From: Aquilaria yunnanensis
Taxonomy: Eukaryota; Streptophyta; Magnoliopsida; Malvales; Thymelaeaceae
Direction of reading: 5' to 3'
DNA: 64,000 nt
NCBI GenBank assembly: GCA_039654915.1
Contig: CM077600.1
Location: 45,864,492 to 45,928,491 of the forward strand
Shown here: positions 31,342 through 42,008 of the stretch, piece by piece
How positions within the stretch are numbered: position 1 is the first letter of the stretch
How the letters are laid out: each line of letters starts with the position of its first letter
The notes under the pieces: generated by a model
Databases searched by the model: none
What the model was told of the DNA's origin: nothing
Seen by the model: the letters and a program-made list of their open reading frames with translations, nothing else
Made by a program: the position numbers and the translations under genes

Positions 31342-31971
31342 ATGGAGAAAACCCCAACTCGTAAATCCCGAAGTATTTGTGTATTTTCTGGGGCATTTCC
31401 TGGAAAAGATAAAGAGTATTTAAAAGCAGCCAACCATTTGGGTAGAGTATTAGCTGAGCGAAAAATACATTTAGTTTATGGAGGAGGTAGTGTCGGATTA
31501 ATGGGAGGTGTAGCATCAGCAGCATCTCTAGGAGGAAGTCAAGTTCTGGGCATTATCCCTGGACCTCTGAAATTTATTTCTAGGGGCACGATTGGAGAAG
31601 AATTAGTGGTTAAAAATTTGCAAGAGCGTGTGTTACAAATGCTTTTAAATGCTGATGCTTTTATCGCTCTACCAGGTGGTTTTGGCACATTGGGAGAAGT
31701 CTTTCAAATTGCTTCCATGGCCCAACTTAATTTGCATAAGAAACCCATTGGGCTTTTAAATGTTAACAATTTCTTTACAGGTCTGATAGCTTTTATGGAT
31801 TATGCTATGCAGAAGAATTTCATATCAAGAGTGGCACGGCGAATCATAATATCCGCAACAACTGCTGAAGAATTGCTAGATAAAATACAAGTTTTTGTTC
31901 CTGAACCAGATCCAGCAATGATTCAGATAGACTGGACACGACAGTCTTTCCCGACCAGTTCACTCCCATAA
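31342..31971 (+). CDS. LOG: LOG-like cytokinin riboside 5'-monophosphate phosphoribohydrolase, intronless, inside the retrotransposon
   Basis: A single open frame of 209 residues. The Rossmann-like motif GGGSVGLMG lies at 47-55 and the family signature PGGFGTLGE (PGGxGTxxE) at 111-119. The C-terminal region KKPIGLLNVNNFF...FMDYA...FIS.VARRIIISATTAEEL follows plant LOG proteins along its length. LOG enzymes release active cytokinin bases from cytokinin nucleotides in cytosol and nucleus. Plant LOG genes normally have several introns; none is seen here, which fits capture through RNA. The Arg of the LOG 'RK' motif is present (Arg96) but the following Lys is Val97, and the middle part is quite diverged, so activity is uncertain. 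It lies 1.14 kb after NABP-like copy 3, on the same strand, with its own TATA box. Confidence 0.9.
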   Translation: MEKTPTRKSRSICVFSGAFPGKDKEYLKAANHLGRVLAERKIHLVYGGGSVGLMGGVASAASLGGSQVLGIIPGPLKFISRGTIGEELVVKNLQERVLQMLLNADAFIALPGGFGTLGEVFQIASMAQLNLHKKPIGLLNVNNFFTGLIAFMDYAMQKNFISRVARRIIISATTAEELLDKIQVFVPEPDPAMIQIDWTRQSFPTSSLP

Positions 31972-32517
31972 TGGTCCTCTACTCACCCTGTTGAAGTATT
32001 GTGGAAGAAAGAAGCGATCTGATCTGTTTTTCTTGTCCTTTAGTTTTATTATCAGCATTTTCTTTCGCGTTTCAGTTTTTCTTTTCAGGGAATTTCTTTT
32101 TTTATAATATAGCTTCGTACATGCTGATATTAAAACCATAGGACAACGCCTTTAGGATGGAATGGCTGAGTAAAGAGTAATTTTTATTACTCTTAAGACG
32201 CATCCTATTAGGTCTACTAGGCATAACATTTTGGGGTAGTTAAGCTTTAACCTTATTTGGATGACATATCTTACAAGGGAATCTATATTTACTGAAGAAA
32301 ATATTAGATGAACCTTGAATATTGATTCCAAACATCCGTTCCCTTTACATAATTTGTCAGGGTTATTGTCATCATTAAGATTCACTCGTTTTATCGAAGC
32401 CTAATTCTTTGCGCTCGCCTATTAAGAAAATTCACACTTTCGAAGAAAATTATTCCAATTTCAATTGCTTTCATATAAATTTCGCTCGAGTTCCTAAGGA
32501 AAGCTCATTAGCCTCAA
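31972..32517. other. 3' flank of the LOG-like gene
   Basis: T-rich segment (likely 3' UTR) and unrecognised spacer. No gene seen. Confidence 0.5.
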
Positions 32518-33476
32518 AATCAATTTTCATCATCGGGGTTTTAAGGATGGAACCTTTGCCTCGAAAACAATCAATTTTCATCGGGGTTGTAAGGATGGAA
32601 CCTTTGCCTCGAAAACAATCAATCTTCATCATCGGGGTTTTAAGGATGGAACCTTTGCCTCGAAAACAATCAATTTTCATCATCGGGGTTTTAAGGATGG
32701 AACCTTTGCCTCGTCGGGGTTTTAAGGATGGAACCTTTGCCTCGAAAACAATCAATTTTCATCATCGGGGTTTTAAGGATGGAACCTTTGCCTCGAAAAC
32801 AATCAATTTTCATCATCGGGGTTTTAAGGATGGAACCTTTGCCTCGAAAACAATCAAGTTTCATCATCGGGGTTTTAAGGATGAAACATTTGCCTCGAAA
32901 ACAATCAATTTTCATCATCGGGGTTTTAAGGATGGAACCTTTGCCTCGAAAACAATCAATTTTCATCATCGGGGTTTTAAGGATGGAACCTTTGCCTCGA
33001 AAACAATCAATTTTCATCATCGGGGTTTTAAGGATGGAACCTTTGCCTCGAAAACAATCAATTTTCATCATCGGGGTTTTAAGGATGAAACCTTTGCCTC
33101 GAAAATAATCACTTTTTATCATCGGGGTTTTAAGGATGGAACCTTTGCCTCGAAAACAATCAATTTTCATCATCGGGGTTTTAAGGATGGAACCTTTGCC
33201 TCGAAAATAATCAATTTTCATCATCGGGGTTTTAAGGATGGAACCTTTGCCTCGAAAATAATCAATTTTCATCATCGGGGTTTTAAGGATGGAACCTTTG
33301 CCTCGAAAACAATCAATTTTCATCATCGGGGTTTTAAGGATGGAACCTTTGCCTCGAAAATAATCAATTTTCACCATTGGGGTTTTAAGGATGGAACCTT
33401 TGCCTCGAAAATAATCAATTTTCATCATCGGGGTTTTAAGGATGGAACCTTTGCCTCGAAAACAATCAATCATTCA
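32518..33476. repeat. 51-bp minisatellite, about 18 units
   Basis: The unit contains TCATCATCGGGGTTTTAAGG, ATGGAACCTTTGCCTCG and AAAACAATCAATTT; one unit (near 32702-32718) is shortened. As 51 is divisible by three and the unit has no stop in several frames, long open frames arise on both strands (17-residue repeat with GFKDGTFASK on plus, a Lys/Gly-rich one on minus). They are more likely a by-product than genes. Confidence 0.92.
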
Positions 33477-34365
33477 GTCCATCTTACAACGATAGAACCT
33501 TTCCTATCGTTAGAGGTTCTAAGGACCTTTCCTTAACCTCAAACTTGCAACGTTAGGAGGGTTCCTATCGTCGAGGTTCTAAGGTAGGGCCCTTAACCTC
33601 AAACTTGCAACGATAGGAGGGTTCCTATCGTCGAGGTTCTAAGGTAGGGCCCTTAACCTCAAACTTGCAACGATAGGAGAGTTCCTATCGTCAAGGTTCT
33701 AAGGAGAGTTCCTTAAACCTCAAACAATCAATTATCAATTTTTCTTTAAATGATAAGAGAGTTCTTATCGCAGAGGATCTAAGGTAGGGCCCTTAACCTC
33801 AAACTTTCAACGATAGAAGAGTTTCTATCGTCGAGGTTCTAAGGAGAGTTCCTTAAACCTCAAACAATCAATCATCAATTTTTCTTAAACGATAAGAGAG
33901 TTCTTATCGTAGAGGTTCTAAGGTAGGGCCCTTAACCTCAAACTTGCAACGATAGGAGAGTTCCTATCGTTGAGGTTCTAAGGAGAGTTCCTTAAACCTC
34001 AAACAATCAATCATCAATTTTTCTTCAAACGATAAGAGAGTTCTTATCGCAGAGGTTCTAAGGTAGGACCCTTAACCTCAAACTTGCAACGATAGGAGAG
34101 TTCCTATCGTCGAGGTTCTAAGGAGAGTTCCTTAACCTCAAACAATCAATCAATCAGTCCATCTTACAACGATAGGAGCTTACCTATCGTAGAGGTTCTA
34201 AGGAGCTTTCCTTAACCTCAAACAATCAATCAACCAGTCCATCTTACAACGATAGGAGCTTTCTTATCGTAGAGGTTCTAAGGACCTTTCCTTAACCTCA
34301 AACTTGCAACGATAGGAGAGTTCCTATCGTCGAGGTTCTAAGAAAAGTTTCTTAACCTCAGGATT
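33477..34365. repeat. Double-hairpin tandem array
   Basis: About a dozen units of roughly 58-62 bp. Each unit has two inverted repeats: CGATAGGA...TCCTATCG and GAGGTTCTAAGG...CCTTAACCTC, separated by short loops. Base changes often keep pairing (CGATAAGAG...CTTATCG). Some unit pairs have an inserted AATCAATCATCAATTTTTCTT segment. The array ends about 85 bp before the polypurine tract. Confidence 0.85.
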
Positions 34366-34448
34366 TAGGCGGCGAGAAAGTTTTCAATGCCTAGCTAAGT
34401 CTGACAAAATTTGGTAACGACTTTGCTTGCATCATGTCTCATGAAGCA

Positions 34449-34464
34449 TGCAAAGGGGGGCAGC
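34449..34464 (+). other. Polypurine tract of element B
   Basis: GCAAAGGGGGGCAGC directly precedes the 3' LTR, as needed for plus-strand priming. Confidence 0.85.
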
Positions 34465-37400
34465 TGTTGACACCCAATTTCGTCCGACCATTAAAAAAAA
34501 TTAAACTAAAAAAAAAATTAATTAAAAAAAATAATAATAATAATAAATAATAATATATTTTTTTATTATTATTATTACTGAAAAATTTTCATTAAGTTAA
34601 TTAGTTTAAAATACATTTTTTTTGTTTTGTTTTGTAAAGATTTGATTTAAAATGATATATGTGTGTATATGTGTATGTTTGAAAAAAAAAAAAAAGGCAA
34701 AATTTAAAAGTTTGAGGTAAAAATGACAACATTAAGAAGTTTCAGGAAAAATTGACAAATTCTGAAAGTTCCAGGAGCATTTGGTAGTTTGTCACATAAA
34801 ATTTTGGGCCTTCCGACGTTTATGGCCCAAATTGACAGAAAACGACAAAATTGTCAAAATCAGAAGCTTCAGGAACTTATCCAGAGGCTGAGAGACGTAA
34901 AGGACTAAAATTGTCATTTTACCAATTTAAAAGATAAGTTTGAAATTTTTTATTAATTTATCCATCAACAGTTCAGCCAAACTTCCTCTATAAATAGCCC
35001 CCAAATTTTGTGCTGAACACAGAAAAAAATACAGATACAACTTAGAGCTCCGTTTTAAAAAAAGAAAAAAATTATATCCTAGTCCCTGGCTCTCTTGCCT
35101 TTTTCCATAAAATCCCAAAACTCTTCCTTTGTAATAATTTGACCATCTTCTTCCTCTTGCTGCCAATTTTTTTTTTTCCCATCTCTCGTCGCCGTTTCCA
35201 GTTTTTCTCCGGCCTCAACCTTCCCGCCGTCGCGTCTCCGGCCTTCCCCCTCCACGCCGTCCCGCACCGTCGCCGTTCCTTCTCTGTTTTTTGGCCGCAA
35301 AACCGTCTCCGTCTTTTTCCTTTTCCTCCTCGCCGGCCTCAACCTCCCCGCCGTCGCGTCTCCGGCCTTCCCCCTCCTCGCCGTCGCGCCTCCCCGTCGC
35401 CGTTCCGCCCCTTCGCCGTGCCCCTCGTGCGCGCCGTCGCCCAGCTCCGCCAGCCTCCCCCCCCCCCCGCGTCGTGCTCTGTTTCCTATTTCTCCATATT
35501 CAAAATTTGTTTTCAAAAGGGTAAACTCTCATTTCACCCATCATTTTTTCAATTTCTTTCAATTTAGTCACTGATCTTTTATTTTGTTCTTGCAGAATTA
35601 ATTCCTAACCCTTTTTAATTTTTACTTGTTTATTTATTTGTTTATTATTGTTATTATTACTAACCCTTCTTTTTATTGTTGTTATTATGACTAACTTACT
35701 AACCTTATTATTATTATGACTAACCTTATTATTATTATTATTATGACTAACCTACTAACCTTATTATTGTTACCTCAACTAACTTACTAACTTTTATTTT
35801 TATTGTTATTAACATCTAACTTTACTAACTTTGCTAATTTTTATTATTGTTGTTAATTAATTAATTTAATTAACTTGGCTAACTTTTTATTATTGTTAAT
35901 TAATTAATTTAATTAACTTGACTAACTTTTTATTATTGTTGTTTAATAATTAATTTAATTAAATTTGCTAACATTTATTATTATTTATTTTTAAAGTGGA
36001 TGGCCAAAAAGCCCCACTTTATTTTTATTAATTTTCCTTTATATAATTTATTTCATTTAATTCACCTTTACTAATAAATAAATAAGAACTAAAAAAGAAA
36101 ATTCTTTTGTAATTAATTATTAAGGCTAATAAAAATTTAAAAGCCAATTATTTTTTTATTTTGGAATACATGTTTTTTATTATTTCTTTAAAGATAACAA
36201 AGTTAACTTTTTATCCTTTTAGTTAAAATTAATAAACAAACATGATTAAATAATTCTAAAAAATACAAAATCAATTTTTTTTTTAACTTTTCTAAAATAA
36301 TGATATTTAAAATTTAAAATTCAAGAAAAATCCAATAAAATTATAATTAAAATTAATAATTAATTAAATAATTAAAATTAAATTCCATGACCAAATGATC
36401 CGCCAGGATCCATGGCTTGGAAATATTATTTTTAAATAAAGTATATAAATAAATTTTTATTAAAAATAAAAACTTTGGACTAATATATTAATTATTTATT
36501 AAAATAATAAAATATAACTTTTTAGTTTTCTTTATTAATAAAAAGAATAAAAAGAGTAAAATTTTTGGGCTAATATTTTATTCAGTAATATTTTACTTAT
36601 TTCTTTTAAAATAATGGAAAGATATAACTTTTTGTTTCCTTTATAAAAAAATCTTAGCCAAATGATTTCAAAAATAAATAAAAAAAAGTAAATAAAAATT
36701 AAATTTCTCTTAAATATTTTTGGACTTATTAATTAGATGTATTTTATTTTAGACTTATAAATTAAATAATCACTTTTTGATTAATTTTCAAACAAAAAAA
36801 TAAAATATATAAGCATCAAGACTTTACTTTTATTTTAAAATATTCATATTAATTTTTAGTTTCTTTATTAAATGATCACTTTTATCAAAAATAAATCAAA
36901 TGAATATCAAAACTCTTCTTTTATGTTTAAAATATACATATAAATTTTTAGTTTCTTTATTAAATAATCACTTTTATAAAAAAATAAATCAAATAATTAC
37001 CAAAAATTTTCTTTTATGTTTAAAATATACATATAAGTTTTTAATTTCTTCATTAAATAAACACTTTTTGGTTAATCCTTTATTAAAATAAATTATATAA
37101 ATATAAAAAAACTTTTCTTTTATGTTCAAAATATATATACAAATCTTTGGTTTTCTTAATTAATTAATCATTTTTTTTTTGGTTAATCTTTTATCAAAAA
37201 ATAAAACAAATAAATATTAAGACTCTTCTTTTATTTTTGAAATATACATAAAAGTTTTTTTCATTGAATAAATAAGATCTTGATTAAATAATTTCTTTTT
37301 TTGGTTTATCTTCTATTAAATAAAAAAAAAAGAATAAACATAACATAAAAATATAAATCTTTCCGTTATAAAACCTTGATTAATTTATTTTTTTGGAATG

Positions 37401-38232
37401 AACATAAAATAAATATCAGGATTTTTTTAACTCTTTAATTTCTTTAAAGTAACTTTTTATTAGATAAAAATAAAAAATTACTTTTTAATTCTTTTATAAA
37501 TTGAGTAATTATTTAAATAATAAATATCCTTCATTAAACAAGAAAAATCAAAAAAAAGGAAAGATAAGTAAAAGAAAAGAAAGAAAAGAAGAAAAATATA
37601 AGAAAAAAAATAAACAAAATAAATTTTTAGATCGTTAACAAAAAAACCTAAAATTTCATAAACAAAAGAATTACAAAATAATCATTAAACTAATAATTAA
37701 TAATAAATAAGAATTAAATAATTAATTAACATTAAATAATTTTCATATCCGGATGATCCGGCAGGATCTACGGTTTGGAAAATATCAAATTTTTTTAATT
37801 AAATAAATTTAATAAATATAAAGATAAAAATCCATATTCACAATATGGATAAAATTGTTTAAAATTTCACCAAATTCAGTGTCCAAATGACTCGGCAGAG
37901 TCCATGGTTCGGAATCAAATCTTCCGTGTCCAAATGACTCGGCAGAGTCCATGGTTCGGAAGTATAAAATTCTATACAAATTAATTACCAAAAATCCACA
38001 TCCGATTAATTCAGTTAAAAATTCTAGATTGAAAATTAACTGAAATTTATTTAAAAGCAAAGCGAAACAAAATTAACATCAACTAAGGTACCAATTTTTG
38101 GGCGTTTTAACAAAGTTGTTTTAACGTAACCGTACTCCCGAACCCTCGAACTCTCGCAGACCAATTTTAAGGTGTCCAATCGACCTAGGTAAACAGATTG
38201 GTGGCGACTCCCGAAAACCCGACGTTGCCACA
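34465..38232 (+). mobile_element. 3' LTR of element B
   Basis: 3768 bp, same ends and content as the 5' LTR. Differences are scattered substitutions and small indels, including one TAATTAA unit fewer and a reshaped GC-rich leader. The TATA box is at 34989-34996. Confidence 0.95.
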
Positions 38233-38237
38233 ACATC

Positions 38238-39380
38238 CCACCATTAATTATTATTTTTAAATATACTAACTAACTTGAGACATAAATATACTAACTAAAC
38301 AATTTACGGAAAACAATTTTATTTTCTACTTGGAAATATACTAATACTTAGTACTTAAATATTTTTAAAAATATTTCGTAAACCATTTACAGAAAACAAA
38401 GAATTTTCTATTTGTAAATATTTAATTACTTAGTAGTTAAATTTTTTTTGTAAATATACTAACTACTTTTACACATAAAAGTACTACCTAAACAAACCCA
38501 TAAAAACTAATTTCAAACGTAAAATATACTACCTAAACAATGTACTTTAAACTATTTATTTAATATTTTTAATTATTCCAACTAATTTGAGAGATAATTA
38601 TACTACCTAAACACTTTATTAAAATCAAAATTATTTCATATTTCGAAATATAATAACTAATTTCATACATAACTTTAGTACCTAAACAATTTACGTATAA
38701 ATAATAATTTACTAATTTTAATTATCTTAACTAACTTCACACATAAATATAGTACCTAAACAATTCAATTAACACTAATAATTTCATATTTTATAATTCA
38801 TCACGAAAATAAAAAAAAAATTGTAAGAAAATACACATAAATTTCCAATTGTATATATTTCCAATGGGTAACCTAAAAAATTCACATCCAACCATCAACA
38901 ACACAAAATCACAAATATTGCATATATTTCAAACCAAATAAACAACTAAAAATCCAGATTATGCGTATTTATTGGTATAAAAATTTAAAAAATATAAAAT
39001 AAACAAACTTACCTCAAATCACGCTCTATCTTCCTTCAAATGGCCGCAAAGAACTGCAATCATGCAATAAAACCCAAAATATTCAATCCATTATCAACCA
39101 AAATAGTGAAACGAGGCAAAAATAAAAAAAATCAATGACATTGGAAATAAAATGAAACTAACCTTCAGATCTCCCCAAATGACACCAGATCCACGTACAA
39201 TTGAGCTAGACGATGCTGTTTCATGGCTTAATCGGAACCAAAACGTGAATCTGTGTGTTGTGTGATGAAGAGAGAAGCTAGGAGAGAGTGTGATGAAGAG
39301 AGAAGCTAGGAGAGAGAGACGCGAATTTTTGCTCGCTGGAGAAGACGACTTGCGCTGGGGGGGGGGGGGGAGATTTAAAA
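38238..39380. other. CACTA interior right of the nested retrotransposon
   Basis: AT-rich repeats with ATATACTACCTAAACAA (also at 19050-19180 left of the retrotransposon), then a short region at 39094-39393 whose minus strand could be a 5' exon (99 residues, no known domain). A poly-G run lies at 39356-39371. Nothing else is recognised. Confidence 0.5.
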
Positions 39381-39384
39381 ACTT

Positions 39385-40640
39385 TTTTTCCAACGGCTAG
39401 GGCCGTTGGAAATCCTAAACTAAAACGCATCGTTTCATTAAACGCACAAAAAAAAATTTCTTTCTATTTCCAACGATCTCAGCCGTTGGAAAACTTTCAA
39501 ACTAAAAATTGCATAACTTAATTTTCCAACTGTTATAGCCGTTGGAAGAAAGAAATACAAACCATTTTATTTTCCAACGGCTTAAGCCGTTGGAAGTGTA
39601 ATAAATCCAAATTTTGCAGAAAATCTATTAATTTACCCATTTTCCAACGGCATAAGCCGTTGGAAGTCATATATATATAATTTCTTCAATTTCCAACGGC
39701 TTTAGCCGTTGGAACTATGATAAATCCAAATTTCCCAGAAAAAATCCATTAATTTACACATTTTCCAACGGCATAAGCCGTTGGAAGTAATATATATAAA
39801 TAATTACTTCATTTTCGGAATTATAATAAATCCAAAATTTCACAAAAAAATGCATTAATTTACCCATTTTCCAATGGCATAAGCCGTTAGAAGTAATATA
39901 TATACATAATTTCTTCATTTTCCAACGGTCTTAGCCGTTGGAAAACTTTCAAACTAAAAATTGCATAACTTAATTTTCCAATTGTTATAGCCGTTGGAAG
40001 AAAGAAATACAAACCATTTTATTTTCTAACGGCTTAAGCCGTTGGAAGTGTAATAAATCCAAATTTTGCAGAAAATCTATTAATTTACCCATTTTCCAAC
40101 GGCATAAGCCGTTGGAAGTCATATATATATAATTTCTTCAATTTCCAATGGCTAAAGCCGTTGGAACTATGATAAATCCAAATTTCTCAAAAAAAATCCA
40201 TTAATTTACACATTTTCCAACGGCATAAGCCGTTGGAAGTAATATATATAAATAATTTGTTCATTTTCCAACGGCTAAAGCCGTTGGAACTATAATAAAT
40301 CCAAATTTCACAAAAAAATGCATTAATTTACCCATTTTCCAACGGCATAAGCCGTTAGAAGTAATATATATACATAATTTCTTCATTTTCCAACGGCTAA
40401 AGCCGTTGGAACTAAAATAAATCCAAATTGCATGGAAAATCCATTAATTTACCTATTACTTGGCCCATTTCCAACGGTTCAAGCCATTGGAAGTTATATA
40501 TATATATAATTTCCACAATTTCCAACTGATGGGCAGTTGGAAAATATTTTTTCTTAATTCCAACGGTTTTGGCTGTTGGAAATTTCCAACTGCTTCACCG
40601 TTGGAAATAAGGTAGTTGGAAAAACAGGTTTTTTTAGTAG
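39385..40640. repeat. Right subterminal palindrome array of the CACTA element
   Basis: About 20 copies of a hairpin-forming unit such as TTCCAACGGC-ATAA-GCCGTTGGAA, spaced by AT-rich DNA. A segment of about 440 bp is itself tandemly duplicated (from about 39480 and about 39930). It is far larger than the left array. Confidence 0.9.
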
Positions 40641-40642
40641 TG

Positions 40643-42008
40643 AGATTTGTTGTGCTCATCAAAGCCAACTTAAACTTTGTTATCTCCTGTTATGATTAAC
40701 CCATAAGAACTATATTATATATGGATTGATGGATGATGGAGATCATGCCACATAAGACTTGATTCATCTTTATAGTTCTTTAAAAGGTGTTCACAATCTA
40801 TGAGTATATATATATATGGGTTGATTACTCATAAAAGATTGCACATATGACATTACTATGTGAGATAGAGTGATTTGTCTCAATCACTAGAATATTGATT
40901 CCTAATGTGTATGTGGATATTTATGGAGATAAATATTTGAACAGGACCAAATCAATTACTCTTAGACCTTCAACTGTTAAGAAAGAGTAAATATTATTTA
41001 TTCCGTAGACTTGAGAATAATATGAATTTAAATGTATACTTTATGTGATTTTGATATGTCAACCAATGATGCTTAATATAGGATATAATTGGACATGTTG
41101 GATCATATAAATGTAACATGTTAAGTTCATGATTATTCAACATAAAATTCACCGTTCTTAAAATAAGAGTGAATATTGTGGAGTATGTTTCTTGGTTTTT
41201 CGGATTAAGAAATTCACGTGGTCGATTTAGAAAAAATATTGTTTTGGAAATATTAGTTTTTATATATAAAATTATATATATGGTCTATATAGATTTTATA
41301 AATATTTTTCTAAATCGTTTAAAGTTAGAATAAACTTGAAGAGACGTGCACATATTTAATTTCGTATTGACAGTACCACGTTTTGAATGTGGTTGGTCTA
41401 GTCCGGATTATGTGCAACAATATTAGACGGTGAACGGAATAGAATAAAATGGGTACTTGTATATTATTTCTGAAATCTTGGGAGATTTTACAAGGTCGTG
41501 CAAAATGTTGTACTGACTTGTAAACAATAAATTAGTTGGGGACTAATTTGACAGGATTAAGAGATCCCAAGGGTCCCACGCCATATTCTGAACGCTACCC
41601 GGTTTAGCTTCTAAGAGAAGTTATACTTGACTTCTAAGAGAAGTTGTACTTTAGCTTCTAAGAGAAGTTGTACTTGACTTCTAAAAGAAGTTATACTTTA
41701 GCTTCTAAGAGAAGTTATTGTACTTTTGCCTATAAAAGGAGTGGTTGCGCATTGTTGACAAAAAAATGGACAGAGAGACATGATTAGTCTATTAACAATA
41801 ATGGCACAAACACTCATATAGTGCAACCGGTAGAGAAGGAATTCGAGCGTGTAAAGCTTGGAGAATTCTGCGTTTGTGGAATTTCGAAAACAAGGTACCC
41901 GTGTGATTATTTCTGCAATCCGATCCTGGTGTATGCTAAGTTAATAGCATGAAACTCGTTCGGATTCCCAACAAAGGCAAGGAGTGGAAGATTTAAAAGC
42001 AAAGGGCT
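40643..42008. other. Spacer with LTR-like features between CACTA and hAT elements
   Basis: No coding potential. A TATA-like TATAAAAGG near 41742 follows five tandem 23-24 bp units with CTTCTAAGAGAAGTT (about 41606-41725). The layout resembles part of a Copia-type LTR, but no ends, TSD or primer-binding site could be fixed. Confidence 0.4.
41606..41725. repeat. Five tandem units of 23-24 bp
   Basis: Each has CTTCTAAGAGAAGTT, itself a short inverted repeat (CTTCT...AGAAG), followed by (A/G)TACTT. Confidence 0.85.

Larger units (their letters stand above)
19185..38232 (+). mobile_element. Complete Tat/Ogre-type LTR retrotransposon B with captured genes and no recognisable pol
   Basis: Two LTRs (19185-22972, 34465-38232), TSD ACATC on both sides (19180-19184, 38233-38237), primer-binding site at 22976-22993 and polypurine tract before the 3' LTR. 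Total 19,048 bp. The 11.5-kb interior holds, in order, a broken gag, non-coding repeats, three paralogous viral-NABP-like genes, a LOG-like gene, a 51-bp minisatellite and a double-hairpin array. No reverse transcriptase, RNase H or integrase motif is seen in any frame I read, so mobilisation would depend on proteins from a related element. The LTRs are nearly identical by eye, which suggests a fairly recent insertion. Confidence 0.95.
18096..40642. mobile_element. CACTA (En/Spm) transposon, split by a nested retrotransposon
   Basis: The left end CACTACTAAAAAAA and right end TTTTTTTAGTAGTG are perfect inverted repeats, and the 3-bp TSD AGA flanks both (18093-18095, 40643-40645), as expected for this superfamily. 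Subterminal arrays of CCAACGGC/GCCGTTGG motifs lie at both ends. Without the nested element the CACTA would be about 3.5 kb, too short for full transposase genes, so it is non-autonomous; only a decayed transposon-protein tail (18798-18990) remains. Confidence 0.93.

Noticed and set aside
32518..33476. CRISPR-like regular array
   Set aside because: It is a plain tandem minisatellite without unique spacers, in a plant genome.
32409..33536. Long open frames on both strands across the 51-bp minisatellite
   Set aside because: They come from repeat units without stops and a length divisible by three. No known domain, and frames are open on both strands, so no gene is called; the point is kept as a finding.
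22973..34464. A hidden pol gene in element B
   Set aside because: I found no reverse transcriptase, RNase H or integrase motif in the longer frames of the interior; strongly decayed pol cannot be excluded without a translated search.
40643..42008. A Copia-type solo LTR between the two DNA transposons
   Set aside because: TATA-like motif and tandem repeats are suggestive, but no ends or TSD could be fixed, so it is left as a spacer.
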